The notes below the pieces were generated by a model that made no database searches, was not told where the DNA came from, and worked only from the letters and a program-made list of their open reading frames with translations. A stretch of 64,000 nt of DNA from CAZNPU01 sp964575335 (GTDB lineage Bacteria; Planctomycetota; Phycisphaerae; Phycisphaerales; SM1A02), in the NCBI GenBank assembly GCA_964575335.1, contig CAZNPU010000005.1:62001-126000 (forward strand). The letters are read 5' to 3'. The position numbers were made by a program, and so were the translations under genes. Below, piece by piece: positions 1 through 8,682 of the stretch (positions are counted from its first letter, which is position 1; the number at the start of each line of letters is the position of its first letter).

Positions 1-645
1 ATTGCGCAGGGTGCCCAGCGCTTCGATTGATATCTCCACCACATCGCCATCGCGCAGGAATCGAGGGGGCGTGCGGGCCGCGCCCACGCCTGCCGGCGTG
101 CCGGTCAAAATCACCGTGCCTGCCAGAAGCGTCATGCCTCTGCTCAGTTCCGCCACCAGCGTCTTGACCGGAAAGATCATCTGCGCCGTTGTGGCGTCCT
201 GCATCACCTCGCCGTTGAGCTTCGTCGTGATGCGCAGCGACTGCGGATCAGCAACCTGGTCGCGAGGCGTCATTTCGCTCATCGGGCAGAATGTGTCAAA
301 GCTCTTGCCGCGCACGAACTGGCCGCCCGAGCCGGACTTCTGCCACCATCGCGCGCTCACATCGTTGGCGATCGCGTAGCCTGCCACATATTCCATCGCC
401 TCCGCTTCGCTGACATCGCAGCAATCCCGCCCGATTATCACCGCCAGCTCGCCTTCGTAGTCAACCTGTTCGCCCGGCTCAGCGCAGATTGCCGGGATCA
501 CAATCGCCTCACCGTTGCCGATGACCGAAGCCGGGTTCTTCATAAACACTACGGGCTTCTCCGACACTTCACCTTTCATCTCAGCAGCATGCGCTGCGTA
601 GTTGCGGCCGATGGCGAAAATGGCAGGGGGGTAGATGCGCGACAT
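1..645 (-). CDS. Fumarylacetoacetate hydrolase (FAH) family protein, C-terminus cut by window edge
   Basis: The first 215 residues are present and the frame runs off the window edge without a stop. The start is the ATG beginning MSRIYPP; the fold opens at once with the family's GRNYAAHA (residues 13-20). The metal-binding acidic residues of the FAH fold are visible as DYEGELAVI (E64, E66) and ANDVSAR (D95), followed by KSFDTFCP (114-121) and TGTPAGVG (181-188). Family members hydrolyse or decarboxylate/isomerise 2-oxo acid or acylpyruvate substrates using Mg2+ in the cytoplasm. The exact substrate cannot be read from the sequence. The fold is clear; only the last residues are missing. Confidence 0.9.
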   Translation of the reverse strand, partial: MSRIYPPAIFAIGRNYAAHAAEMKGEVSEKPVVFMKNPASVIGNGEAIVIPAICAEPGEQVDYEGELAVIIGRDCCDVSEAEAMEYVAGYAIANDVSARWWQKSGSGGQFVRGKSFDTFCPMSEMTPRDQVADPQSLRITTKLNGEVMQDATTAQMIFPVKTLVAELSRGMTLLAGTVILTGTPAGVGAARTPPRFLRDGDVVEISIEALGTLRN

Positions 646-776
646 AGCCCAGCAGCGTACCGTCAAATGATGCGTTTGCACAGCGCCGCGCATCCTCGTC
701 GCTTGCGCCAGTCATGCATGGTGCGACGTTCAGTGCATCGCTGTATACTGCGGGGTTTTCAACAGGGAGCTTCACT

Positions 777-1244
777 ATGACTGCAACAACCGGCAACACG
801 GTTCGCCTTCATCGCGTGTTTCGGGCTCCGGCGGAGCGAGTATATAAGGCGTTTCTCGATCCTGATGCGCTGTGCAAATGGGCACCGCCGCACGGTTTCA
901 CCGCCAAGGTGCATCACATCGATGCTCGTGTGGGCGGCGGTTATAAAATGTCGTTCACGAATTTCAGCACCGGCCAGAGCCACTCTTTCAGCGCCACGTA
1001 CACCGAATTGACGCCGCATGAGCGCATGTGTTACGTCGAGAGTTTCGATGATCCTGCGCCGGGAATGGAAGGCGAGATGCAGATTACCGTCACATTGCGG
1101 AAAGTCGCCTGCGGCACCGAGCTGGAAGTCGTACAAGCCGGTGTGCCTGATGTCATCCCCGTTGAGTTCTGCTATCTCGGCTGGCAGGAATCACTCATCA
1201 TGCTCGCTAACCTTGTTGAAGCTGAGATTCCCGACAGCGCATGA
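777..1244 (+). CDS. SRPBCC / AHSA1-like domain protein
   Basis: This 155-residue protein has the helix-grip layout of the START/AHSA1-like superfamily: an N-terminal strand with RVFRAPAERVYKAF, then WAPPHGF, GGGYKMSF and a C-terminal long helix after GWQESL. Such proteins bind hydrophobic ligands or act as stress-related accessory proteins; the ligand is unknown. The ATG at 777 is preferred over an upstream ATG at 714 because AGGGAG sits at the right distance (about 763-768) and the extra 21 residues look unlike the family. It is monocistronic, divergent from the FAH-family gene, and followed by a clear terminator. Confidence 0.82.
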   Translation: MTATTGNTVRLHRVFRAPAERVYKAFLDPDALCKWAPPHGFTAKVHHIDARVGGGYKMSFTNFSTGQSHSFSATYTELTPHERMCYVESFDDPAPGMEGEMQITVTLRKVACGTELEVVQAGVPDVIPVEFCYLGWQESLIMLANLVEAEIPDSA

Positions 1245-1304
1245 CGTCGTGCAAGCTTTAGCGGATGAAGCATCAGACGCCAGGTTCTGAACATCTGAAA
1301 ACAG

Positions 1305-1329
1305 CGCCGCATGGTAATGCGGCGTTTTT
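1305..1329 (+). terminator. Rho-independent terminator after the SRPBCC gene
   Basis: A perfect 8-bp stem, CGCCGCAT / ATGCGGCG, with a GGTA loop is followed directly by five T residues. It lies about 60 bp after the SRPBCC stop codon. Confidence 0.85.
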
Positions 1330-1470
1330 CTTTGCTCACCACATCATTCGTTCGCAGTGATGCATTTGGCATGCCAACACACTGATGTTCGATCACACTG
1401 ATCTGCAGCTTCACCGGCGCCGCACATGGGTTGTATATGCAGACACGCAGCGCACGCTGAACGTAAACAA

Positions 1471-1824
1471 TCAATCGGTTTCCCGTGTGTTTTGTGTGTT
1501 CTGCGGTGCATTATTCTTGGGAAGGGCAAGCGGCGGCGGGACAGGATCGATGCCGTGGCCGCCGAAGGGATGGCAGCGGAGAAGGCGGCGGATGGTGAGC
1601 CAACTGCCGCGCAGTGCGCCGTGGGTCTGCAGGGCTTCGATCGAATAGGCTGAGCACGTCGGGTAGAACCGGCAATGGCCGCCGAGGAACGGACCGAGCG
1701 TCATTTGATAGAGGCGCACCAGCACAATCAGCGGCCACGCTACAACGCTTACGCGCTGGTGTCGCGGGGCGTCGTCTGGGTGGTGGACGTGTTCCTGTTT
1801 TTCTTGTCGAGCTTCTTCGACCAT
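1471..1824 (-). CDS. yidD: YidD membrane protein insertion efficiency factor
   Basis: This 117-residue protein carries the YidD signatures [10 protein letters not shown] (51-60) and [13 protein letters not shown] (84-96). An amphipathic N-terminal segment (about 28-45, [20 protein letters not shown]) would lie at the inner membrane. YidD assists YidC-dependent membrane protein insertion. It overlaps the end of rnpA by 76 bp in another frame, the usual rnpA-yidD overlap, so the two are co-transcribed. The C-terminus after residue 100 is polar and degenerate. The usual next gene, yidC, is not downstream. Confidence 0.93.
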   Translation of the reverse strand: MVEEARQEKQEHVHHPDDAPRHQRVSVVAWPLIVLVRLYQMTLGPFLGGHCRFYPTCSAYSIEALQTHGALRGSWLTIRRLLRCHPFGGHGIDPVPPPLALPKNNAPQNTQNTRETD

Positions 1825-2195
1825 GTGCTGTGAATGCTGCGCATCGCCTTCATGAGTGCCTGCTGATACTCAGCAACGTGCAGCGGCTCATGCGGACGAA
1901 CGCTGATAACCAGATCATAGCCTGCACCCTGGCTTGGCCAGTCGTGCTGGGTGAGTCGAAACGCTTCACGCAGCCGGCGTTTGATGAGATTGCGTTTGAC
2001 CGCACTGCCCACACGGCGGGAAACCGACAACCCCAGCCGCGGGTGAGGCAGATCATTGGGTCGCGAGTAAATAAGCAGCGGGCCAGCGCTCACACGCGCC
2101 TTCGTACCGAACACCGCGCCGAATTCACGGCGACCGCTCAGCCGCATGCGGCGGGGGAATGTCAAACGCTTCGAATTGGAAGGCGAAGAGCACAA
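1749..2195 (-). CDS. rnpA: Ribonuclease P protein component
   Basis: RnpA binds the RNase P RNA and helps mature tRNA 5' ends. The family opening [13 protein letters not shown] and the RNA-binding RNR motif ([18 protein letters not shown]) are both clear. The start is uncertain: the longest frame begins at a TTG (2195), another TTG at 2165 would give MTFPRRMRL, and the first ATG (2147) would remove the conserved FPR. No good ribosome site supports any of them. The C-terminal 35 residues are a Lys/Thr-rich tail overlapping yidD. No rpmH (ribosomal protein L34), the usual upstream partner, is found in the 231 bp before it. Confidence 0.92.
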   Translation of the reverse strand: MCSSPSNSKRLTFPRRMRLSGRREFGAVFGTKARVSAGPLLIYSRPNDLPHPRLGLSVSRRVGSAVKRNLIKRRLREAFRLTQHDWPSQGAGYDLVISVRPHEPLHVAEYQQALMKAMRSIHSTWSKKLDKKNRNTSTTQTTPRDTSA

Positions 2196-2426
2196 TGTGA
2201 GCGAGCAGGGCAGGAGGAAAAAACAGTTTCAAAGAGCGTTGTCGAAGGAATCGTAGGGTTGAGGTTGTTCTGGAGAAAAAGGCAAAGTCCGGCTGGCGGC
2301 ATGAGGCGTGGGGTCGTACACCACCACCATCATCATCGTGTTTCGGTCAGGCGGCAATGAGTTCGTCAGCGCAGCCGCCATTGTTGCCTATCTATCTACC
2401 CTCGTGGCCTGCATGCTGGCGATCAA

Positions 2427-4256
2427 TCAGTCTCTGCTCAGCGCGGCCTGATATCGGTCCATCAACCGGGCACGGGTGATCAAACCTCGTACGATGCCGG
2501 TGCCTGCACGGTCAAGCACCGCAAGGCTCTGCACATCGTGCTGCGCAAATTTGTCCATCACCTGATCGAGCGTCTCATCAATAGTGACAGTCGGCACATC
2601 GGTGCGCTGCAGTTCATGCACCTGCAGAAGCGGAATGGCTTCGCGATAGACCAGTGCAGCAGAGAGATCATCGCCTGTGACCAGGCCGACGTAGCGCTGC
2701 TTGTCATCCACAACCACGAAATCTCGCACGAGATGCTGCTCACTGAGTTCAAGCAGGCGGTGGGCTGATTCGTCGGTATGCACGAGAATTGCTGGCGCAA
2801 GCGGGACATCCTGCACGCACAGTCGGCGCAGGATGGTCAGATCGCTCATGCCGCCCACGCGAATGCCCAGTTGTGAGAGCTTGAAGGTATAGACGCTTTC
2901 ACTGTAAAGCAGCCGGCCAACAAAGGTGCTGATGACCGCTGTGAGCATCAGCGGCAGGATGATCTCATATTGCAGCGTCACTTCGTAGACGATCAGAATG
3001 CCCGTAAGCGGCGCGTGGGCAGTGGCGGCAATCATCGCAGCCATGCCCACCAGCGCGTAGTGTGCGGGGTTGGCAGCAGGAAACAATTCGAGCATGTTGA
3101 CGACTTGGCCAAACGCGCCGCCGACAGCCGCGCCCATGAGCAGCGTTGGGGCGAACAGGCCGCCAGATCCGCCCGAGCCAATGGTAAGCCACGTGGCGAT
3201 CGCCTTGAGCGCAAACAGCGCAACCAGAAGCATCAACAGCATGCCGTTGCCGTTGTTCTCGGCTGTGTAAAGCATCGGCTGCAGCAGATTGCGAATCACG
3301 GGATAGCCGTTGCCGTAGAACGGCGGGATGGAGTGGGGGGTCGATGCAAAAAGCAGCATGTAGCCCAGTCCAAGAACACCAAGCATGGCCGCACCGATGA
3401 CGGGCTTGATGAGGCTGGGCGCTTTGAGTCGATCAAATGCGTTTTCAGACCAGATAAGTCCGCGAATGAAGACGACTGATACGATGCCGCATACCAGCCC
3501 AAGCAGCACGAAGTTCGGAATATCAACGATTGAAAACAGCCACTGGTCGGTTTGGTAACCGTCGGGACGGAAAAATTCTGGGCTGACGAGAAACAGCGGT
3601 TCCATGCGTCCCAGCAGCGCCTGCGTCCACGCGGACGACACCACTGAGGCGATGACAATGGGCGTGAAGGTGCGAAGCGAAAAATCGCGCAGCAGGATTT
3701 CCAGCACGAAGAAAATCCCAGCAATCGGCGCGTTGAACACCGAGGCGATTCCTGCAGCCGCAGCGCAGCCGAGGAACGTGGCGGTGTATTGCGGATTGGC
3801 GCGCAGCGCAGACGCGATGCTGGAGCCGATCGCCGAGCCGATTGTGACGATCGGGCCTTCAGCTCCGGCTGACCCGCCTGAACCGATTGTGAGGGTGGAG
3901 GCGATCCACTTTCGTGCCGCCACACCCAGCGGGATGCGTGCACGTTGGCGATGAATGGCGTACATCACCGCTGAGACGCCCGGCACTTCCATGTCGCGGC
4001 CGACGAGCCGAAGAAACACGCTCATCAGCAACACACCGAGCACCGGCGCAATCGGCACCAGCCAGATCAATGTCTGGCGATCGGCGCTTTCAGCCCATTC
4101 TTCGATCCAGCGCAGCGGCAAGATGAACGCGGTGGCGATGCCGCCCATGACCAGGCCGATGCCGGCAGCGACAAAAACCAGATACCAGTCGCGCTGAAAG
4201 CCGAGCCGCGCTCCCAGCAGCCGCAGGCGTCGGGTTGTCAATCGCGGCATGGCCAT
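2427..4256 (-). CDS. ClC-type chloride channel/transporter with C-terminal CBS pair
   Basis: This is a 609-residue integral membrane protein. The ClC core covers about residues 20-460 with the anion-pathway motifs GSGGSAGAEGP (125-135) and GSGGSGGLFAP (360-370), and RLLYSES near 448. Two CBS domains (about 475-540 and 545-605) form a cytoplasmic nucleotide-sensing module. The external gating glutamate is present (E133), which in the family is compatible with Cl-/H+ exchange. The usual GREGP reads GAEGP here and the first GSGIP motif is replaced by VPGVS. The ATG at 4256 was chosen because the ClC sequence begins there; longer starts add a cysteine-rich stretch unlike the family. Confidence 0.9.
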   Translation of the reverse strand: MAMPRLTTRRLRLLGARLGFQRDWYLVFVAAGIGLVMGGIATAFILPLRWIEEWAESADRQTLIWLVPIAPVLGVLLMSVFLRLVGRDMEVPGVSAVMYAIHRQRARIPLGVAARKWIASTLTIGSGGSAGAEGPIVTIGSAIGSSIASALRANPQYTATFLGCAAAAGIASVFNAPIAGIFFVLEILLRDFSLRTFTPIVIASVVSSAWTQALLGRMEPLFLVSPEFFRPDGYQTDQWLFSIVDIPNFVLLGLVCGIVSVVFIRGLIWSENAFDRLKAPSLIKPVIGAAMLGVLGLGYMLLFASTPHSIPPFYGNGYPVIRNLLQPMLYTAENNGNGMLLMLLVALFALKAIATWLTIGSGGSGGLFAPTLLMGAAVGGAFGQVVNMLELFPAANPAHYALVGMAAMIAATAHAPLTGILIVYEVTLQYEIILPLMLTAVISTFVGRLLYSESVYTFKLSQLGIRVGGMSDLTILRRLCVQDVPLAPAILVHTDESAHRLLELSEQHLVRDFVVVDDKQRYVGLVTGDDLSAALVYREAIPLLQVHELQRTDVPTVTIDETLDQVMDKFAQHDVQSLAVLDRAGTGIVRGLITRARLMDRYQAALSRD

Positions 4257-4500
4257 GCTCTGTATAGTTCGAGTTTCATTAAGAGCGTTCTGCTCCCAGA
4301 TCGCATCAGCCAGTGTAACTCCACAAGCCGCAGGCTCAAGCTGAAGCGGCAAGCAGGCGGTGGCGCGGAAGCAACAGCGAAGCCCAATGATCCAGTTCAC
4401 TTCTCATGCTGATGCTGAGGCTACTGGTTCCGCTGATTGCTAAGTGCAGTCAAGTTTCGCAACCGCCTGCATATCGTGATCGGGTGCCAGCCGGCGTCAT

Positions 4501-5487
4501 CTAAAGCGTTTGTTTTGCTGCAACGTCGTCACTCAAGTGCTCGCGGAAGAACTGAATCACCAGCCGATCGACATGAGGATGGGTATTGCGCAGGGTGTTG
4601 TGCTCGCCATCGGTCAGTTCGACCAGCTTGGCCCATTTGCCTGCAGCTGCTGCGAGCCTGCGGGAGTGTGAGACCGGCACGATGTCATCGCTGTCGCCGT
4701 GAATCAGCAGCAATGGGCGATTGATATGCGCGATTGCTTCATCGGGGCGATGGGTGTCGGCAATGAGCAAAGCCGCAAGTGCGCGACCGATCAGGCCGGG
4801 CGGATCGCGTTGGCTGGCGACATTGGCAGCGATGTCGCGCCAACTGGCAAAAGCCGATTCGATGACCGCAGCGCGAATCTGCGGCCGATGCGCCATGACG
4901 TTCAAGCCGATTGCGCCGCCCAATGATTGGCCGTACATCGCGATGCGCTGCGGATCAACGTCTGCACGTTCAAGCAGCGCGTCGAGTGCGGCATGAGTGT
5001 CGGCGATCAATGGCTCACGCGAGCGCGCGACGCCCTGGCTCTGGCCGTAACCGCGGTAATCAAAGATGAACAGATTGAACCCGGCGCGAGGCAGGTATTC
5101 TGTAAATCCAATGTGATCGAGCAGATTTCCCGCATTGCCGTGCACATGCAAAATGGTCGGCGCACGGCCGGCGTCATCGCGGAGATCCGCTGAATTCGGC
5201 TGCGCAGGGAGAAACCACCCGTACAACTGCGTGCCGTCAGCGGAGTTGAACTGAACCGCTTCGGCGCCGGCGAACTGGGGCGGCACCGGTGTCGGGCCTC
5301 TGGTTGGCACGTAAAACATCCGTTCCATACAGCCGGCAAAGTGGAGAACAAGAAGCACGATGGCCAGCAGCACAACCAGCCGAGTCACACGATAGGCGAT
5401 TCGCCAGCCGCAGCGCGACGCGTTGATGTGCGGTGCGGTTTCCTGGGCAGCGGCGGCGGTCGTGGTGGTCGGACCTTGTGGCGTCAT
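4501..5487 (-). CDS. Membrane-anchored alpha/beta hydrolase
   Basis: This 328-residue protein has one N-terminal membrane segment (about 36-52, LVVLLAIVLLVLHFAG) and a serine-hydrolase domain facing outward. Visible motifs are the oxyanion-hole HGNAG (116-120), the nucleophile elbow GQSLGG (Ser188), the acid region HGDSDDIVP (263-271) and the catalytic His in DGEHNT (H296). It belongs to the BEM46/YfhR-like group of unknown physiological substrate. The ATG at 5487 is preferred to one 35 codons upstream because the anchor follows it. It is transcribed away from rpoZ, so the gmk gene often found upstream of rpoZ is absent here. Confidence 0.82.
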   Translation of the reverse strand: MTPQGPTTTTAAAAQETAPHINASRCGWRIAYRVTRLVVLLAIVLLVLHFAGCMERMFYVPTRGPTPVPPQFAGAEAVQFNSADGTQLYGWFLPAQPNSADLRDDAGRAPTILHVHGNAGNLLDHIGFTEYLPRAGFNLFIFDYRGYGQSQGVARSREPLIADTHAALDALLERADVDPQRIAMYGQSLGGAIGLNVMAHRPQIRAAVIESAFASWRDIAANVASQRDPPGLIGRALAALLIADTHRPDEAIAHINRPLLLIHGDSDDIVPVSHSRRLAAAAGKWAKLVELTDGEHNTLRNTHPHVDRLVIQFFREHLSDDVAAKQTL

Positions 5488-5820
5488 TGTGATCTCAGGC
5501 CGGAAAATCGGTGATGGCGGGGCGGTGTGAACGCAGCCAATCCGGGCAATCGCTTCTGGAGCTATACGCGACTTCGCTTTGACCCGACTCAAAAAGCAGG
5601 CGGTCCGCCATGCTGAAGTCAGTTGCCTTGCGGCCGGCCGGCATGTGTGCGGCAGTCATAAGTGTATTGTGGTGCGGTTTTCAGGCGGTTTGGCCTTCAT
5701 GAAAGCTGTGGGCCGGCTGGACAAAATCGTTGCGACTCGACTTTACGCGTGTTGGCGGGTATGCTACGCGGTTCGGCGGCGCGATCTGCTGCCGGTTTTT
5801 CCCTGGAGCATTTTCCACCC

Positions 5821-6054
5821 ATGATCGAAGCCCTCAAAAGCGATGAGATTGTTGAGAAGATGGGCGGCCGGTTCAAACTGACCGCACTGATTCAACGCCG
5901 GCTGAAGGAATTGATCATCGATGGCGCCCGCCCACTGGTGGAGCGACAAGGTCGCACCGATCTCGAATTGGTGATCGAGGAAATTCTGCAGGGCAAGATC
6001 GCTCCGGACTGGTCCGAGACCGGGTACCAGCCGCCGAAGCTGAAGAAGCGCTAA
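5821..6054 (+). CDS. rpoZ: DNA-directed RNA polymerase omega subunit
   Basis: The 77-residue product MIEALKSDEI... contains the omega-type helix GGRFKLTALIQRRLKELIIDGARPLV (residues about 15-40), typical of planctomycete omega proteins. Omega supports assembly and stability of RNA polymerase. The ATG at 5821 places the conserved sequence at the N-terminus; the same frame continues upstream without similarity. It precedes coaC by about 100 bp in the same direction, a common rpoZ-coaBC arrangement. Confidence 0.9.
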   Translation: MIEALKSDEIVEKMGGRFKLTALIQRRLKELIIDGARPLVERQGRTDLELVIEEILQGKIAPDWSETGYQPPKLKKR

Positions 6055-6156
6055 GCGTTTACGAGCAGCGTGCGACGATTTACGATTGGGGCGCAAGTCG
6101 GCGGCTGTAAGTATGCCGCGGCTATGCTTTTGCCCTGAATTGAGCGCGTGTGCGAA

Positions 6157-6765
6157 ATGCCTGCATCCAATCGTCAATTGTCAACAACAGCCAACCGTCC
6201 AACGCCACAGCGTGTGATTATCGGGCTAAGCGGTGGAATTGCATGCTATAAGGTGGCACATGTCGTTAGTGCGCTGGCGCAGGCCGGCGTGGAAGTGACC
6301 GTGGCGATGACGGATGCAGCGACGCGATTCGTGACGCCGCTGACGTTTCAGAGTTTGTCCGGCCGGCCAGTCTACAGCAGCCAGTGGGAGCACATTGAGT
6401 CGCACGATCCGCAGCACATCAGCCTTGCGCGGGTGGCTGATCTCATGCTCATTGCCCCCTGCACGATGGATATGCTCGCCAAGCTTGCCACGGGACGAAC
6501 CGATGATGTGGTCAGCCTGATCGCCTCAGCGATCGATTTGAAGCGGCAGCCCATTTTGCTGGCGCCGTCGATGAATGAGGTAATGTGGAACCAGCCGTCC
6601 ACGCAAAGGAATCTTGCCCAGCTTGCCAGTGACGGGTTTGAAATCATCCAGCCTGCAACGGGATGGCAGGCGTGTCGTACCGAAGGCATAGGTCGGCTGC
6701 CTGAACCCGATGAACTGCTCCGGGCGGTCACCGCGCGGCTGGCCGACATCGCAAAGCAGCGATGA
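6157..6765 (+). CDS. coaC: Phosphopantothenoylcysteine decarboxylase (Dfp/CoaC-type flavoprotein)
   Basis: This is a 202-residue HFCD-family flavoprotein. It shows the FMN-binding opening IIGLSGGIACYK (21-32), the catalytic His in HISLARVAD (H87), the substrate-clamp APSMN (136-140) and ACRTEGIGRLPEP (162-174). It decarboxylates 4'-phosphopantothenoylcysteine in coenzyme A synthesis. Only the CoaC half of the common CoaBC fusion is present, so CoaB must be encoded elsewhere. The ATG at 6157 was chosen over a GTG nine bases upstream; neither has a clear ribosome site. Confidence 0.9.
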   Translation: MPASNRQLSTTANRPTPQRVIIGLSGGIACYKVAHVVSALAQAGVEVTVAMTDAATRFVTPLTFQSLSGRPVYSSQWEHIESHDPQHISLARVADLMLIAPCTMDMLAKLATGRTDDVVSLIASAIDLKRQPILLAPSMNEVMWNQPSTQRNLAQLASDGFEIIQPATGWQACRTEGIGRLPEPDELLRAVTARLADIAKQR

Positions 6766-7031
6766 TGGGCACGTGACTTTCTCCACAACCCACGCAGCCA
6801 GCGCCTGCAGAGGCCGCTTATTGTCGATTTTTCTGCTGGCATCGCGAGGGAATTGCCCCATAATGATCCTGTTACAGCGATGGTTCGCTCTTCGCACGCA
6901 TATCACGCGCAATTGCGCAGCATCAGCAGTCGCAGTGACAGCGGCATTTGATCGAAGCGGCTCCTGCTTTTGCTTTATTCCACAATTGAATGGCGCTGGA
7001 CCAATGCGCTGGAGGAATGAGGAGAATCAAC

Positions 7032-8378
7032 ATGCTTGGAAGGCTGATTGCTCGTGTCGCACCATGCAACCTTCTGGCAGCAGCAGCGCTGGTCCTTTCT
7101 GTGCCGGCGTTTGGTGCAGAAGTGGTAGTGCAGAACGATAATCTGCAAGACGGTCAGGCTGTGGGCATTTGCCCGTGCTTTGTGCAGGGGGAAGAAGCAG
7201 CTGCCTGGCTTACCTCACCGTGCGATGGATACATCGTGGCGGTGCAGATTTTCTGGTCGGCGCAGATTCCCGGCACCAACCCGCCGTCCCTGGAAGACGC
7301 CATCACCATCTACAACGCCGGAACGTTTCCAGTTCCCGGTGCGGTTCTGACCAACGCCACCCAGCCGCCGGTGCCTGCGGTTCTGGTGGGGCCGGTGATG
7401 CAGGACGGCGGTTTGAATGAGTTTCGCTATCTCGATGAAGCGGGACTTGTGCCGCTGCGCGTGCCGGTATCCAAGGGACAGACATTTGTTGTGTCGCTTC
7501 GCTTCTGGAACTCCAACGCCCAGCAGTTCACGCTTCCCAGCGTGGCGTGGGATTGCAACAGTATTCTGCCGCCTTGTGCCGGCCAGTGCCAGCAGGGGCG
7601 CAACGCTATTGCGGCTGCAGGTTTTGGTTGGATCAACGGCTGCCTTGCGGGGATGAACGGCGACTGGATCATTCGCGCGGTAGTCGACTGCCAGAGCGCT
7701 TCCGATACCGGCGCGTGCTGCCTGCCCAACGGCTCTTGTGTCGGCGACATTACCCAGGCTGATTGCACCGCCCAGGGAGGCACGTATCGAGGCAACGGAA
7801 CCGTATGCGATGCTGACAGTTGCAAAGGCGCGTGCTGCGTGCCCGCGACCGGCAACTGCGTCTTCACAACCGTCTCCAATTGCGCTGCTGCCAATGGTGT
7901 GTTCCAGGGCTTTGGCGTGACGTGCGACAGCGCTGCATGCTTCGGCGCGTGCTGCCTGCCTGACGGCAATTGCTTGAACGCCGTGACGAGCCTGCAGTGC
8001 GCAGCAGCCGGAGGCGTATTCCAGGGCGGCGGAACCAATTGCGCCTCGGCCAATTGCCCCCAGCCGCTGGGCGCATGCTGCCTGGGCGACATCTGTCTTA
8101 GCGATCTGCTGCAAACTGACTGCGAGATCGGTTTCGGCGGCGTCTGGCAAGGCGCCAACTCAGCGTGCTCGCCGGTTGACCCGTGCGCCACTGCGTCATG
8201 CCCAGCCGATATCGCGCCTCCATTCGGCGGCGACGGCGTGGTGAACGTGGATGACCTCCTGGCAGTGATCAGCAGCTGGGGGCCATGTGTCGCCTGCAGT
8301 GCTGATGTTGATGGCAACGACATGGTGAATGTGGATGATCTGCTTGCCGTCATCAGCAGCTGGGGACCGTGTCAGTGA
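7032..8378 (+). CDS. Secreted protein with four GACC-type cysteine repeats and C-terminal dockerin-like repeats
   Basis: This 448-residue exported protein has a signal peptide over about residues 1-28. A beta-rich domain follows (about 30-220). Then come four repeats of about 38 residues beginning GACC(L/V) (about 227-264, 266-303, 305-342, 347-385), each with regularly spaced cysteines and GG.(Y/F/W).G.G spacing. The end carries two DLLAVISSWGPC units, each preceded by a Ca2+-loop-like D.N..VNVDD segment, as in planctomycete dockerin-type tails. GGAG precedes the ATG at 7032 at normal spacing. It is probably extracellular or surface-attached; ligand and role are unknown. Confidence 0.8.
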   Translation: MLGRLIARVAPCNLLAAAALVLSVPAFGAEVVVQNDNLQDGQAVGICPCFVQGEEAAAWLTSPCDGYIVAVQIFWSAQIPGTNPPSLEDAITIYNAGTFPVPGAVLTNATQPPVPAVLVGPVMQDGGLNEFRYLDEAGLVPLRVPVSKGQTFVVSLRFWNSNAQQFTLPSVAWDCNSILPPCAGQCQQGRNAIAAAGFGWINGCLAGMNGDWIIRAVVDCQSASDTGACCLPNGSCVGDITQADCTAQGGTYRGNGTVCDADSCKGACCVPATGNCVFTTVSNCAAANGVFQGFGVTCDSAACFGACCLPDGNCLNAVTSLQCAAAGGVFQGGGTNCASANCPQPLGACCLGDICLSDLLQTDCEIGFGGVWQGANSACSPVDPCATASCPADIAPPFGGDGVVNVDDLLAVISSWGPCVACSADVDGNDMVNVDDLLAVISSWGPCQ

Positions 8379-8682
8379 TGTGAGGTCAGGGGCAGGAATG
8401 GAGATGAGCGACTGGAGATTCGCCAGCCTGACGGTGTGGCGAAGTCTGCCGTATTGTGGCTCTGCGCCTTGAACCCGCTCGCCTCACCACGACCTTTTCC
8501 CAAGCAAAAGCGAGCAGCGCTTGGGCATCTGGTTGGGTATGCGCTTGTGCAGCCTCACTCTTGTGCGCGGATCAACCGCACACACTGCGCACAGCGCACA
8601 CAATACAAGCAGCTCTGACTCCTGATTCCTGACCCTGACTCTGAATCGATTCTGACTTCTACGCTCTCATCGAACGCATGCA
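8379..8682. other. Intergenic region between convergent genes
   Basis: No gene is seen. An inverted repeat TTCGCCA / TGGCGAA (8419-8443, 11-nt loop) may act as the transcript end of the Cys-repeat gene, but no T-run follows. The rest holds short CA-rich stretches (around 8570-8610) and nothing else I can support. Confidence 0.5.

Noticed and set aside
744..749. TATACT as -10 box before the SRPBCC gene
   Set aside because: No suitable -35 at 16-18 bp; not listed as a promoter.
2321..2340. His-tag-like run of CAC/CAT codons
   Set aside because: It lies in a non-coding gap in a frame with no other support; coincidence.
7215..8353. Long minus-strand frames opposite the Cys-repeat gene
   Set aside because: The repeat DNA gives open antisense frames; the plus-strand protein has signal peptide, repeats and a ribosome site.
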